Of a stretch of DNA of 9,757 nt, positions 1-6,458 are shown in pieces. The DNA is taken from positions 1-9,757 of the forward strand of contig JAEZKD010000138.1 in assembly GCA_023415655.1 (NCBI GenBank), in the 5' to 3' direction. The position numbers and the translations under genes were made by a program. Every line of letters begins with the position of its first letter. The first letter of the stretch is position 1. This DNA comes from Bacillota bacterium. GTDB lineage: Bacteria > Bacillota > Clostridia > Lachnospirales > Lachnospiraceae. The notes under the pieces are model-generated. The model had not been told where the DNA came from, made no database searches, and saw nothing but the letters and a program-made list of their open reading frames with translations.

Positions 1-2
1 AG

Positions 3-998
3 TTTGATAATCTTCATACGTATTTTTTCACCGATATTGGTACCGTGAAATCGGTTAACGGTGTTTCATTTGAGATTCCAGCGGGTAAGACTGTTGGTGT
101 TGTAGGAGAATCTGGTTGTGGAAAGTCGGTTACGAGTTTATCCTTAATGCAGCTTGTGCAACGTCCACAAGGACAGATTGTTGACGGAGCAATTCGTTTT
201 AATACAGGGAGTGATGTATATGATATTGCTAAGACGCCAACAAGTGAGATGAGAAAGCTTCGTGGCAATCAGATTTCTATGATTTTTCAGGAACCAATGA
301 CGAGCTTAAATCCAGTGTTTCGGATTGGTTCTCAGATTGATGAGGTCATTGGATTGCATAATAAAACGATGTCAAAGGATGAAATTGCACATCGTTCGGT
401 AGAAATGCTTAAATTGGTTGGGATTGCGAATGCAGAAGGGGTTTATAAAATGTTTCCTCATGAACTTTCTGGTGGTATGAGGCAGCGTGTTATGATCGCC
501 ATGGCACTTGCTTGCAATCCTCGATTAATCATAGCAGATGAGCCTACAACTGCGCTTGACGTTACAATTCAAGCACAGATTCTAGATATTTTACGCAACT
601 TAAAGAATAAGATCAATAGCTCGATTATGTTAATTACACACGATCTTGGTGTAATTGCGGAGATGGCAGATTATGTAGTTGTTATGTATGCAGGACGAGT
701 AATTGAAAAGGGTACCGTACATGATATCTTTAAGAATCCTAGTCACCCATATACCATTGGTCTCATGAATTCGAAACCAGTGGTGAATAAAATTGTTGAC
801 CGTCTTTACAGCATTCCTGGAAAAGTACCAAATCCAGTCAATATGCCAAATTACTGCTACTTTAAAGACCGTTGTGACCGTTGCATCAATGCTTGTGAGG
901 GAGAATATCCACAAGAAATACGATTATCAGAAACGCATGTAGTATCCTGCTACCGCTATGATGAGCGTTATCAAAAGGAGGTAGGAGATGACAAGTAA
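3..998 (+). CDS. oppD: Oligopeptide/dipeptide ABC transporter ATP-binding protein, OppD/DppD family (5' end cut by window)
   Basis: This is one of the two cytoplasmic ATPases that power peptide uptake through an Opp/Dpp-type importer. The frame is open from base 3, and the residues before the GTG at 45 (FDNLHTYFFTDIGT) are typical of the family N-terminus, so the GTG is an internal Val and the true start lies off the left edge, probably by only a few residues. In the 331 visible residues I see Walker A GESGCGKS (about 35-42), signature LSGGMRQR, Walker B LIIADEP (Asp179-Glu180) and the H-loop His213. The C-terminal oligopeptide-transporter domain has cysteines in a C-x5-C-x2-C-x3-C pattern (285, 291, 294, 298), the layout reported to hold an iron-sulfur cluster in some DppD proteins. 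It overlaps the next ATPase gene by 11 bases, so the two are translationally coupled. Opp and Dpp cannot be told apart here because the permease and binding-protein genes are not in view. Confidence 0.95.
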   Translation, partial: FDNLHTYFFTDIGTVKSVNGVSFEIPAGKTVGVVGESGCGKSVTSLSLMQLVQRPQGQIVDGAIRFNTGSDVYDIAKTPTSEMRKLRGNQISMIFQEPMTSLNPVFRIGSQIDEVIGLHNKTMSKDEIAHRSVEMLKLVGIANAEGVYKMFPHELSGGMRQRVMIAMALACNPRLIIADEPTTALDVTIQAQILDILRNLKNKINSSIMLITHDLGVIAEMADYVVVMYAGRVIEKGTVHDIFKNPSHPYTIGLMNSKPVVNKIVDRLYSIPGKVPNPVNMPNYCYFKDRCDRCINACEGEYPQEIRLSETHVVSCYRYDERYQKEVGDDK

Positions 999-1989
999 AA
1001 ATAATCATAACCTAGATCAAAAGAGTGATGTTATTCTTGAGGTAAAGGATTTAAAAAAGTATTATCCAATTAAGTCAAGTCTATTCACTGGACCAAAGAA
1101 TTATGTAAAAGCTGTCGATGGAGTAAGCTTTTCGATTCGTCGTGGTACCACTATGGGACTAGTTGGTGAGTCTGGTTGTGGAAAGACAACCATTGGGCGT
1201 ACGATTCTTCGACTTCAGGAAAAGAGTGGTGGGAATGTATTATTCAATGGAGTGGACTTACATGATTTATCAAAGAAGGAATTAAGAGCCCTTCGACCAA
1301 AGATGCAAATCATCTTCCAGGATCCATATTCTTCCTTATCTCCACGTTTGCCAGTTGGTGAAATTATTGGCGAAGCAGTTCGTCAACATAACATCGTTCC
1401 AAAGAATGAGTTAAATGAGTATGTGGACAAAATTATGGCTTCCTGTGGACTTCAGACCTTCCACGCTGATCGCTATCCTCATGAATTTTCAGGTGGACAA
1501 AGACAAAGAATTTGCATCGCAAGATCTCTTGCTTTAAATCCTGAGTTTGTGATATGTGATGAACCAGTATCTGCTTTGGATGTTTCGATTCAAGCACAGA
1601 TTATCAATCTTTTAAAGGATTTACAAAAGGAGTATCATCTTACTTATCTGTTTATTAGCCATGATTTATCCGTGGTTGAACATATCTCTGATACGATTGG
1701 TGTCATGTATCTTGGTAACATGGTGGAATATGGGGACAAGGTGGATGTGTTTAAAGAACCACTTCATCCATATACAAAGGCGTTATTTAGTGCGATTCCA
1801 ATTCCTGATCCAGATGCAAAGATGAATCGAATTATACTAAAAGGAAGTATTCCGTCTCCAGCGAATCCTCCTTCTGGATGCAAATTCCACACTCGTTGTG
1901 AGCATTGCATGGAGGTCTGTAAAACGCAAAACCCAGAACCAATTGATGTAGGCAATGGGCATATTGTAAGATGTCACTTATATAAGTAA
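988..1989 (+). CDS. oppF: Oligopeptide/dipeptide ABC transporter ATP-binding protein, OppF/DppF family
   Basis: Second ATPase subunit of the peptide importer; it is expected to form the heterodimeric motor with the upstream OppD-like protein at the inner face of the membrane. The 333-residue protein has the usual length. It shows Walker A GESGCGKT (60-67), Q-loop Gln111, signature FSGGQRQR (167-174), Walker B ending in Asp191-Glu192, H-loop His225, and the C-terminal peptide-transporter extension with Cys298, Cys304, Cys307 and Cys311 (same C-x5-C-x2-C-x3-C spacing as its partner). The ATG start is set by an AGGAGG at 976-981 inside the end of oppD, six bases before the start. It is the last gene of its operon, since a strong terminator follows directly. 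Peptide specificity is not readable from the ATPases. Confidence 0.96.
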   Translation: MTSKNNHNLDQKSDVILEVKDLKKYYPIKSSLFTGPKNYVKAVDGVSFSIRRGTTMGLVGESGCGKTTIGRTILRLQEKSGGNVLFNGVDLHDLSKKELRALRPKMQIIFQDPYSSLSPRLPVGEIIGEAVRQHNIVPKNELNEYVDKIMASCGLQTFHADRYPHEFSGGQRQRICIARSLALNPEFVICDEPVSALDVSIQAQIINLLKDLQKEYHLTYLFISHDLSVVEHISDTIGVMYLGNMVEYGDKVDVFKEPLHPYTKALFSAIPIPDPDAKMNRIILKGSIPSPANPPSGCKFHTRCEHCMEVCKTQNPEPIDVGNGHIVRCHLYK

Positions 1990-2001
1990 GCTTTATAGGA
2001 C

Positions 2002-2046
2002 AAAACACTGTATTAACTGTTGAACAGTAAGATACAGTGTTTTTCT
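2002..2046 (+). terminator. Intrinsic terminator of the opp operon
   Basis: A perfect 10-bp outer stem (AACACTGTAT at 2004-2013 with ATACAGTGTT at 2032-2041) encloses a smaller inner stem (ACTGTT 2016-2021 / AACAGT 2023-2028) and runs into TTTTT. It sits 12 bases after the oppF stop codon, and no further gene is read through before the next promoter. Confidence 0.92.
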
Positions 2047-2100
2047 TAGCCCTAAAGTAAACTCACATAAAATTTTCCATACATGGATAGACTAAGCTTA

Positions 2101-2109
2101 TGCTATTAT
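2101..2109 (+). promoter_or_regulatory. Probable extended -10 promoter of the tail-anchored protein gene
   Basis: TGCTATTAT matches an extended -10 (TGn-TATTAT). No good -35 hexamer is visible 16-18 bases upstream, so recognition would rely on the TG extension. The predicted start of transcription near 2116 leaves only a very short leader before the AGGAGGT at 2120. Confidence 0.5.
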
Positions 2110-2132
2110 GATAAGAAGTAGGAGGTGTAGGA

Positions 2133-2618
2133 ATGGGACAACTGAAGGAAGGATTTCCGATGGATTCTGTATCTAGTTCAGAGAGTTATTTCCCATCGAA
2201 TTATAATATCTCAGAGAAGGCCTTTCATATAGAAAGTTCCCAATTGGAGGATTCAAAGTATATAGATGAGAAGACTCTTGATGATACAGAAAATAACCTT
2301 ACTGATCATATGAAGTTTGGATCTTCTGGAGCAGGGGAAGAGTATACAGCAGCTAAGGAAGAAGAAGTGTTAAAACAACCAAAGTTTGTAATGGACACAG
2401 GCCAAAGAATAGCCGATATGAATGTAGAAGGCATGCCATGGTTTCATGATCCCATTGAGGAAGAGGAGCTACAAGCACGAAGAGAGATTCCAGAGCTCAA
2501 TGGAAGAGAAACAAGAAGATTTATTTATAGTTCATTACTTGCTTCGATGATGGTAGCTGGAATTTTTATCTTAGCATTATTTCTATTTTTATTATTCTGT
2601 ACAAAAATATGGTTTTAA
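2133..2618 (+). CDS. Hypothetical acidic protein with a single C-terminal membrane anchor
   Basis: I do not recognise this 161-residue protein. Residues 1-128 are hydrophilic, rich in Glu, Asp and Ser and probably largely disordered. Residues about 133-156 form one long hydrophobic helix (SSLLASMMVAGIFILALFLF and beyond) that ends five residues before the C-terminus. Arginines at 125, 128 and 129 just before the helix suggest, by the positive-inside rule, that the large N-terminal part is cytoplasmic, i.e. a tail-anchored topology. A short patch, GMPWFHDP (100-107), looks more ordered. The start is firm: AGGAGGT at 2120-2126 lies six bases before the ATG; the in-frame ATG at codon 10 lacks such a site. 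It is flanked by terminators on both sides, so it is transcribed alone. No enzymatic motif is visible. Confidence 0.85.
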   Translation: MGQLKEGFPMDSVSSSESYFPSNYNISEKAFHIESSQLEDSKYIDEKTLDDTENNLTDHMKFGSSGAGEEYTAAKEEEVLKQPKFVMDTGQRIADMNVEGMPWFHDPIEEEELQARREIPELNGRETRRFIYSSLLASMMVAGIFILALFLFLLFCTKIWF

Positions 2619-2622
2619 GCAT

Positions 2623-2674
2623 ACCTGGTAACATAAAGTGTAGTCTTGTGTTGCCAGGTTTTATTAATTTTTTC
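2623..2674 (+). terminator. Intrinsic terminator after the tail-anchored protein gene
   Basis: ACCTGGTAACA (2623-2633) pairs with TGTTGCCAGGT (2649-2659), an 11-bp stem with one G-U pair and a 15-base loop. It is followed by TTTTATTAATTTTTT. It starts five bases after the stop codon. Confidence 0.8.
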
Positions 2675-2693
2675 AGTTGCTCGAATTTACATA

Positions 2694-2722
2694 TTGAAAT
2701 CTATTTGGTGGAATGCTATAAT
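2694..2722 (+). promoter_or_regulatory. Strong sigma-A promoter of the repair operon
   Basis: TTGAAA (2694-2699), a spacer of exactly 17 bases, then TATAAT (2717-2722) preceded by TG at -15/-14 (TGCTATAAT). This is nearly consensus and lies between the preceding terminator and the radical-SAM gene. Transcription should begin near 2729-2730. Confidence 0.88.
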
Positions 2723-2730
2723 GAAAAAAA

Positions 2731-2742
2731 GAACATTTGTTC
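2731..2742 (+). promoter_or_regulatory. LexA (SOS) operator overlapping the repair-operon transcription start
   Basis: GAACATTTGTTC is a perfect match to the GAAC-N4-GTTC core of the LexA box in Bacillus and clostridia (consensus around CGAACRNRYGTTCG), and the following G extends the right half. It starts eight bases after the -10 hexamer, so bound LexA would cover the start site and block the strong promoter. The motif is seen directly; LexA regulation is inferred from its sequence, its position and the repair-type genes downstream. Confidence 0.85.
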
Positions 2743-2774
2743 GTTAATTCATGTGTAAAGGTTTGGTGAAATGA

Positions 2775-4355
2775 ATGGTAATCTCAGAATCCATGACAAT
2801 TGAACAGAAGTTATCCATTTTGGCGGATGCTGCAAAGTATGATGTTGCCTGTACCTCAAGTGGTGTGGATCGAAAAGGTAAAGATGGTATGATTGGCAAT
2901 ACCGTTGCAAGTGGACTGTGTCATGCATTTTCTGCAGATGGGAGATGTATTTCACTCTTGAAGATACTCTTTACTAACGAGTGCATTTATGATTGTAAGT
3001 ACTGTATTAATCGAGTTTCGAATGATGTGCCTCGAACCACATTTACACCAGAAGAAGTATGCACGCTTACGATGGAATTCTATCGTAGAAACTACATTGA
3101 AGGACTATTCTTAAGCTCTGGCATTATTCATACACCAAACTACACGATGGAGTTAATCGGACGTACTTTAATGATGTTGCGAACGCAATATCATTTTAAT
3201 GGATATATTCACTGCAAAGCAATCCCAGGAGCAGATCCTGAGCTTGTGGAGATGGTTGGTTGGTATGCAGATAGAATGAGTATTAATCTAGAACTACCAA
3301 CAGCTGATGGATTGAAGCAACTAGCACCTCATAAGAATCGAAAGCACATTCTCAATCCAATCCGTCAGATCCAGTCAGGAATTGAAGAAAGTCAGCAAGC
3401 ACTTGGAATGATGGGAGGGAACAAAGGAGCCTATTGGCACACAAGACGAAAGGTAGAAGGTAAATCCGTCGAACAAAAGCGTCTTGAGGATGCAGCAGCG
3501 AATCAGGTTTTGAAAAAAGATTTGATATCGAATCCCAAATTTGAAAAAAGTCAAGCCATCCGTCAACAGATATTGACTGGCTGGGAAGATAAAAGCGATA
3601 CCATTCCACAAACTGCAGAACCGAAAAGAGCATTGAGTCGTGTACATCAGATGAGCGGAAAGCGTGGCTTTGTTCCTGCTGGACAAAGTACTCAGATGAT
3701 CATTGGAGCTACTGGTGAAAGTGATTATGAGATTATGTCTGTTACAGAAGCACTCTATCAGAAGTTTGATTTGAAAAGAGTTTTTTATTCTGCATTTATT
3801 CGAGTGAATGAGGATAGTCAGCTACCAGTTATTCCTGGTGGACCTCCCTTGTTACGTGAACATCGTTTGTATCAAGCTGACTGGTTATTACGATTTTATG
3901 GTTTTGAGGCACAAGAATTACTAACGAAAGAGAAACCGAATTTTAATGTATTTATGGATCCAAAGTGTAATTGGGCTATTAGTCACCTAGATCAATTTCC
4001 AGTAGAGATCAATAAGGCAGATTATTATACACTTCTTCGTGTGCCTGGAGTAGGACCAAAATCGGCAAGTAGAATTGTAAAAGCAAGACAAACTGCTAAA
4101 CTGAGATTTGAAGATTTAAAAAAGATGGGTGTCGTTTTAAAGCGAGCAGTTTATTTTATTACCTGTAATGGACAGATGATGTATCCAACAAAGTTGGAGG
4201 AGAATTATATTACAAATCAGATGATCAGTACAAAGGAACGGTTACCAAAACACCTAGCTTCCGATGGAATGTCTTATGAACAGCTTTCATTGTTTGATCA
4301 TCAGACGATTCAGTTACCAACTCTGCAACAGATACAGATGATAGCAAATTCTTAA
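2775..4355 (+). CDS. SplB-related radical SAM protein, putative DNA modification/repair, with helix-hairpin-helix
   Basis: Putative DNA repair or modification enzyme of the radical-SAM class paired with DUF4130 proteins (TIGR03916-type, from memory); its substrate is unknown. Near the N-terminus is the conserved ILADAAKYDVACTSSG stretch. The [4Fe-4S]/SAM motif is C70-x3-C74-x2-C77 (NECIYDCKYC). FVPAGQSTQMIIGAT (299-313) closes the radical-SAM half, and a helix-hairpin-helix follows at about 412-436 (LLRVPGVGPKSASRIV), a non-specific DNA-binding fold. At 526 residues it is longer than the roughly 400 I recall for the family. Most of the excess is a charged insertion at about 212-297, plus a 60-residue tail that carries QLSLF (503-507), the canonical sliding-clamp-binding pentapeptide. 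The start at 2775 has only a weak GGTG site; the ATG at codon 7 (2793) is possible. It is the first gene of an operon behind a strong promoter and LexA box. Confidence 0.92.
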   Translation: MVISESMTIEQKLSILADAAKYDVACTSSGVDRKGKDGMIGNTVASGLCHAFSADGRCISLLKILFTNECIYDCKYCINRVSNDVPRTTFTPEEVCTLTMEFYRRNYIEGLFLSSGIIHTPNYTMELIGRTLMMLRTQYHFNGYIHCKAIPGADPELVEMVGWYADRMSINLELPTADGLKQLAPHKNRKHILNPIRQIQSGIEESQQALGMMGGNKGAYWHTRRKVEGKSVEQKRLEDAAANQVLKKDLISNPKFEKSQAIRQQILTGWEDKSDTIPQTAEPKRALSRVHQMSGKRGFVPAGQSTQMIIGATGESDYEIMSVTEALYQKFDLKRVFYSAFIRVNEDSQLPVIPGGPPLLREHRLYQADWLLRFYGFEAQELLTKEKPNFNVFMDPKCNWAISHLDQFPVEINKADYYTLLRVPGVGPKSASRIVKARQTAKLRFEDLKKMGVVLKRAVYFITCNGQMMYPTKLEENYITNQMISTKERLPKHLASDGMSYEQLSLFDHQTIQLPTLQQIQMIANS

Positions 4356-4394
4356 CCATAGGGTAGATTATATAGATGGATTTGAGGAGATAGA

Positions 4395-5180
4395 TTGAAA
4401 ACAACACGTATTTATCAATGTGAAGACAGTGTAGAGGGGATATTCACTGCAGTATATGTTGCCTGGGCTGCTAGATATGGTCATGACCATACAAAGCTAT
4501 TAGCAATCTCACCAGAGCAAACGACGGAGTTGGAATTATTCAGTGAATATATTACAGTTGAAAAGGATAGTATGCTTGCTGAAAAGGTAGCAGAAGCTAT
4601 TCGTAAAAAAATATCGATAGAAGCTTATCAGATGGTGGTTCGAGTTGCTTTATCCGAGGATCAAAGAAAAGCCAATGCCATTTATCATTTTCTAGTTCGT
4701 GGATTTGCTATGGGAGCTAAAGTGATTAATCATTTAGCGGATCCCTATGTGCAAGAAATATTTGAGATGAATCGTAAGGTATCGAATGATTCACACTACT
4801 ATAAAGAATTTTTGAGATTTCAAGAGCTAGACAATCAAGTCTTACTTGCAAAGATTGAACCAAAATCCAATGTTGTTGAGTTGATCACTCCTCATTTTGC
4901 TGATCGACTGAAAGCAGATAATTTTATTATTTTAGACGTAAGGCGTAAAATTGCTACGGTACATCAAGCCTTTCAAGGATGGTTTCTGACCTATTTGTCA
5001 GAAGAGGAAGTAGAAAGGTTGGTTACAATGTCAGAAACGCAACAAGATTATGAGTTATTGTGGAGGACGTTCTTTCATAGCATTGCAATCAAGGAACGAG
5101 AGAACTATGCCTTACAAAGAAATCATGTAGCACTACATTATCGTAAGTACATGACGGAATTTATCAATAATAAAAGGTAG
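4395..5180 (+). CDS. DUF4130 protein, partner of the radical SAM repair protein ('probable DNA metabolism protein')
   Basis: A 261-residue protein of the family that always travels with the SplB-like radical-SAM protein (TIGR03915/DUF4130-type, from memory). In other bacteria this domain is fused to a uracil-DNA-glycosylase-like domain, which is the main published hint of a DNA repair role; that fused domain is absent here. Recognisable family features are the N-terminal YQCEDSVEGIFTAVY block (7-21), the central VNHLADPYV-like segment (INHLADPYV, 111-119), and HFADRLKADNFIILD (167-181) followed by a C-terminal half dense in aromatic and charged residues (WRTFFHSIAIKERENYALQRNH, about 223-244). 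The TTG start is supported by GAGGAG at 4384-4389, five bases upstream; no in-frame ATG is available there. It follows the radical-SAM gene by 39 bases with no terminator and precedes the AlkD-like gene by 8 bases, so the three are co-transcribed. No catalytic residue can be assigned with confidence. Confidence 0.88.
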   Translation: MKTTRIYQCEDSVEGIFTAVYVAWAARYGHDHTKLLAISPEQTTELELFSEYITVEKDSMLAEKVAEAIRKKISIEAYQMVVRVALSEDQRKANAIYHFLVRGFAMGAKVINHLADPYVQEIFEMNRKVSNDSHYYKEFLRFQELDNQVLLAKIEPKSNVVELITPHFADRLKADNFIILDVRRKIATVHQAFQGWFLTYLSEEEVERLVTMSETQQDYELLWRTFFHSIAIKERENYALQRNHVALHYRKYMTEFINNKR

Positions 5181-5188
5181 GAAGGTAG

Positions 5189-5944
5189 ATGTTTGATTAT
5201 AATGCATTGTTAAATGAGATGAACCGGCATACTGATGAATCATATCGACAGTTCACTCAAAAATTGTTACCTGGAACGGATGGCATCTTAGGTATACGAT
5301 TGCCACAACTTAGAAAGATAGCAAAACAGATTCCCCATCATGAGATGGAATCTTACTTTTCTCAAGTGCAATATGAATCTTTTGAAGAAACAATGCTTAT
5401 GGGATTTGTAATTGGTGAGATGAGTACTAGATATTTTCCCTTGAAACAGATCATGAATCAGATTAAGGAATTCTTGATTCATATATCGAATTGGTCTGTT
5501 TGTGATTCCTTTTGTGCCTCTTTAAAAATTGCGAAAAAAGAACAAGAAGCAATGTTTGATTTTTTGTTAGAAGTTTATGAGTTAAGCATGAAAGGAAGTC
5601 ATGATAGCAGTAAGGATTTTTCGTTACGATTTGTAATCGTGATGTGGTTAGATTATTATTTGAATGATACCTACATACCTATCATTCTTGAGAAGCTACG
5701 AAGAATTTCATCACAAGCATATTATGTTAATATGGCAATTGCTTGGTGCCAATCAGCGATATATACTAAAAATGATAGTCTAATTACTAATATGTTAGAA
5801 GGTAATTTCATTCAAAAAAATTGTATGAATCAAAACGAGATTTTCGTTCATAATAAAACGATTCAAAAAATTTGTGAATCATTGAAGGTAGATACTATAA
5901 AAAAGGAAAATATTAAGAAATTAAGACTATCCTCCAATGTATAA
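5189..5944 (+). CDS. AlkD-like DNA alkylation repair protein (HEAT-like repeats)
   Basis: A 251-residue member of the DNA alkylation repair family (PF08713), whose founder AlkD of Bacillus cereus (237 residues) removes positively charged N3- and N7-alkylated purines without base flipping. The family folds as tandem HEAT-like helical repeats that clamp DNA. Residues important in AlkD (Trp109, Asp113, Arg148, Trp187) have visible counterparts here: Trp102 and Asp106 in NWSVCDSFC, Arg147 in FSLRFVIVM, and Trp186 in YYVNMAIAWCQS. This argues for an active glycosylase. The ATG has an AGGAAGG site (5179-5185) overlapping the stop of the upstream gene, with only 8 bases between the two genes. It is the third gene of the SOS-box operon. 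No clear terminator follows it. The sequence is distant enough from AlkD itself that the exact substrate range is uncertain. Confidence 0.9.
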   Translation: MFDYNALLNEMNRHTDESYRQFTQKLLPGTDGILGIRLPQLRKIAKQIPHHEMESYFSQVQYESFEETMLMGFVIGEMSTRYFPLKQIMNQIKEFLIHISNWSVCDSFCASLKIAKKEQEAMFDFLLEVYELSMKGSHDSSKDFSLRFVIVMWLDYYLNDTYIPIILEKLRRISSQAYYVNMAIAWCQSAIYTKNDSLITNMLEGNFIQKNCMNQNEIFVHNKTIQKICESLKVDTIKKENIKKLRLSSNV

Positions 5945-5978
5945 AGTGGCTTAGAAGTGGAATACTAACCTAGTAAAG

Positions 5979-6009
5979 TTGAATGAGTCTTAAAAAAAGA
6001 CCATATAAC
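5979..6009 (+). promoter_or_regulatory. Weak possible promoter for the lipoprotein gene
   Basis: TTGAAT (5979-5984) and TATAAC (6004-6009) are separated by 19 bases, longer than ideal. A 5-bp hairpin (5987-5991 with 5997-6001) lies between them but has no U-tract, so it is not a terminator. The lipoprotein gene may therefore also receive read-through from the repair operon. Confidence 0.35.
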
Positions 6010-6032
6010 GATTTTGATAGGAGGAGTGTTCT

Positions 6033-6371
6033 ATGAGAAAGAAAATATTTGCTTTGGCAGCAGTATGTTCTCTTGCAATGGTAGCATTAACAGCTTGTAC
6101 TAGAAATGCTGCGGAAGACAACGCTAATACACCAGCACCAACATCCACAGCAACACCTGGTAATAATGGTAATGGAACTGGAACAGGAACTAATGGAACT
6201 GGAACAGGAACAGGTACTAATGGAACAGGAACAAATGGAACTGGAACTACAGGAACAGGAACAGGTACAGGAGCAACAGGCGCCAAAGAAGGCGTTGGTG
6301 GAGCAGCAGGCAATGCAAAAGATAATATGATGAATACAACTGGAACAGTTACACCAAAGCCAGCAAAATAG
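6033..6371 (+). CDS. Small lipoprotein with a Gly/Thr/Asn low-complexity repeat
   Basis: A 112-residue predicted surface lipoprotein. The N-terminus is a classic lipoprotein signal: MRKK, a hydrophobic core, and the lipobox LTAC (19-22), so Cys22 should be lipidated and the mature protein held on the outer face of the membrane. The rest has no recognisable fold. Residues about 43-83 are almost only Gly, Thr and Asn in GTGTNGTGT-type units, followed by a short Ala/Gly/Asn-rich tail ending in TPKPAK. AGGAGGAG at 6019-6026 fixes the ATG start. At DNA level the repeat consists of hexamer-like GGAACA/GGAACT units that could change number by slippage. The gene ends in a hairpin shared with the convergent downstream gene. 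The function is unknown; a spacer or wall-penetrating linker role would be a guess. Confidence 0.85.
   Translation: MRKKIFALAAVCSLAMVALTACTRNAAEDNANTPAPTSTATPGNNGNGTGTGTNGTGTGTGTNGTGTNGTGTTGTGTGTGATGAKEGVGGAAGNAKDNMMNTTGTVTPKPAK
6159..6281 (+). repeat. Imperfect short tandem repeat (GGAACA/GGAACT units) inside the lipoprotein gene
   Basis: This stretch is built from GGAACA, GGAACT, GGTACT and AATGGAAC-type units in tandem, coding for Gly-Thr and Asn-Gly-Thr. The unit is a multiple of three, so copy-number changes would lengthen or shorten the protein without a frameshift. Confidence 0.8.
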
Positions 6372-6395
6372 ACTAATTATTGATAAACTTGCATG

Positions 6396-6441
6396 AAAAA
6401 GTCAATGTATCGGAAGCGCACATCCATTACATTGGCTTTTT
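6396..6441. terminator. Bidirectional intrinsic terminator between convergent genes
   Basis: AAAAAGTCAATGTA (6396-6409) pairs with TACATTGGCTTTTT (6428-6441), a 14-bp stem with one G-U pair. The A-run on the left and T-run on the right provide a U-tract in both directions. It sits between the lipoprotein stop (6371) and the stop of the minus-strand HAD/GNAT gene (6459), so it can serve both. Confidence 0.88.
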
Positions 6442-6458
6442 CTTATTTATTCTCTTAT

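Noticed and set aside
45..47. GTG as start of the OppD-like gene
   Set aside because: The frame continues upstream to base 3 with family-typical residues (LHTYFFTDIGT), so this is an internal Val codon and the gene is cut by the window.
5987..6001. Small hairpin GTCTT-AAAAA-AAGAC as terminator of the repair operon
   Set aside because: Only five base pairs and no following T-run, so it would not stop transcription.
5990..6313. Minus-strand reading frame rich in Pro and Val opposite the lipoprotein gene
   Set aside because: Its Pro/Val repeat is only the complement of the GGAAC-type repeat; no ribosome-binding site, while the plus strand has a clear signal peptide and AGGAGG.
6106..6330. Second plus-strand frame inside the lipoprotein gene (Glu/Gln/Leu repeats)
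   Set aside because: Frame-shifted reading of the same repeat, without its own start signals.
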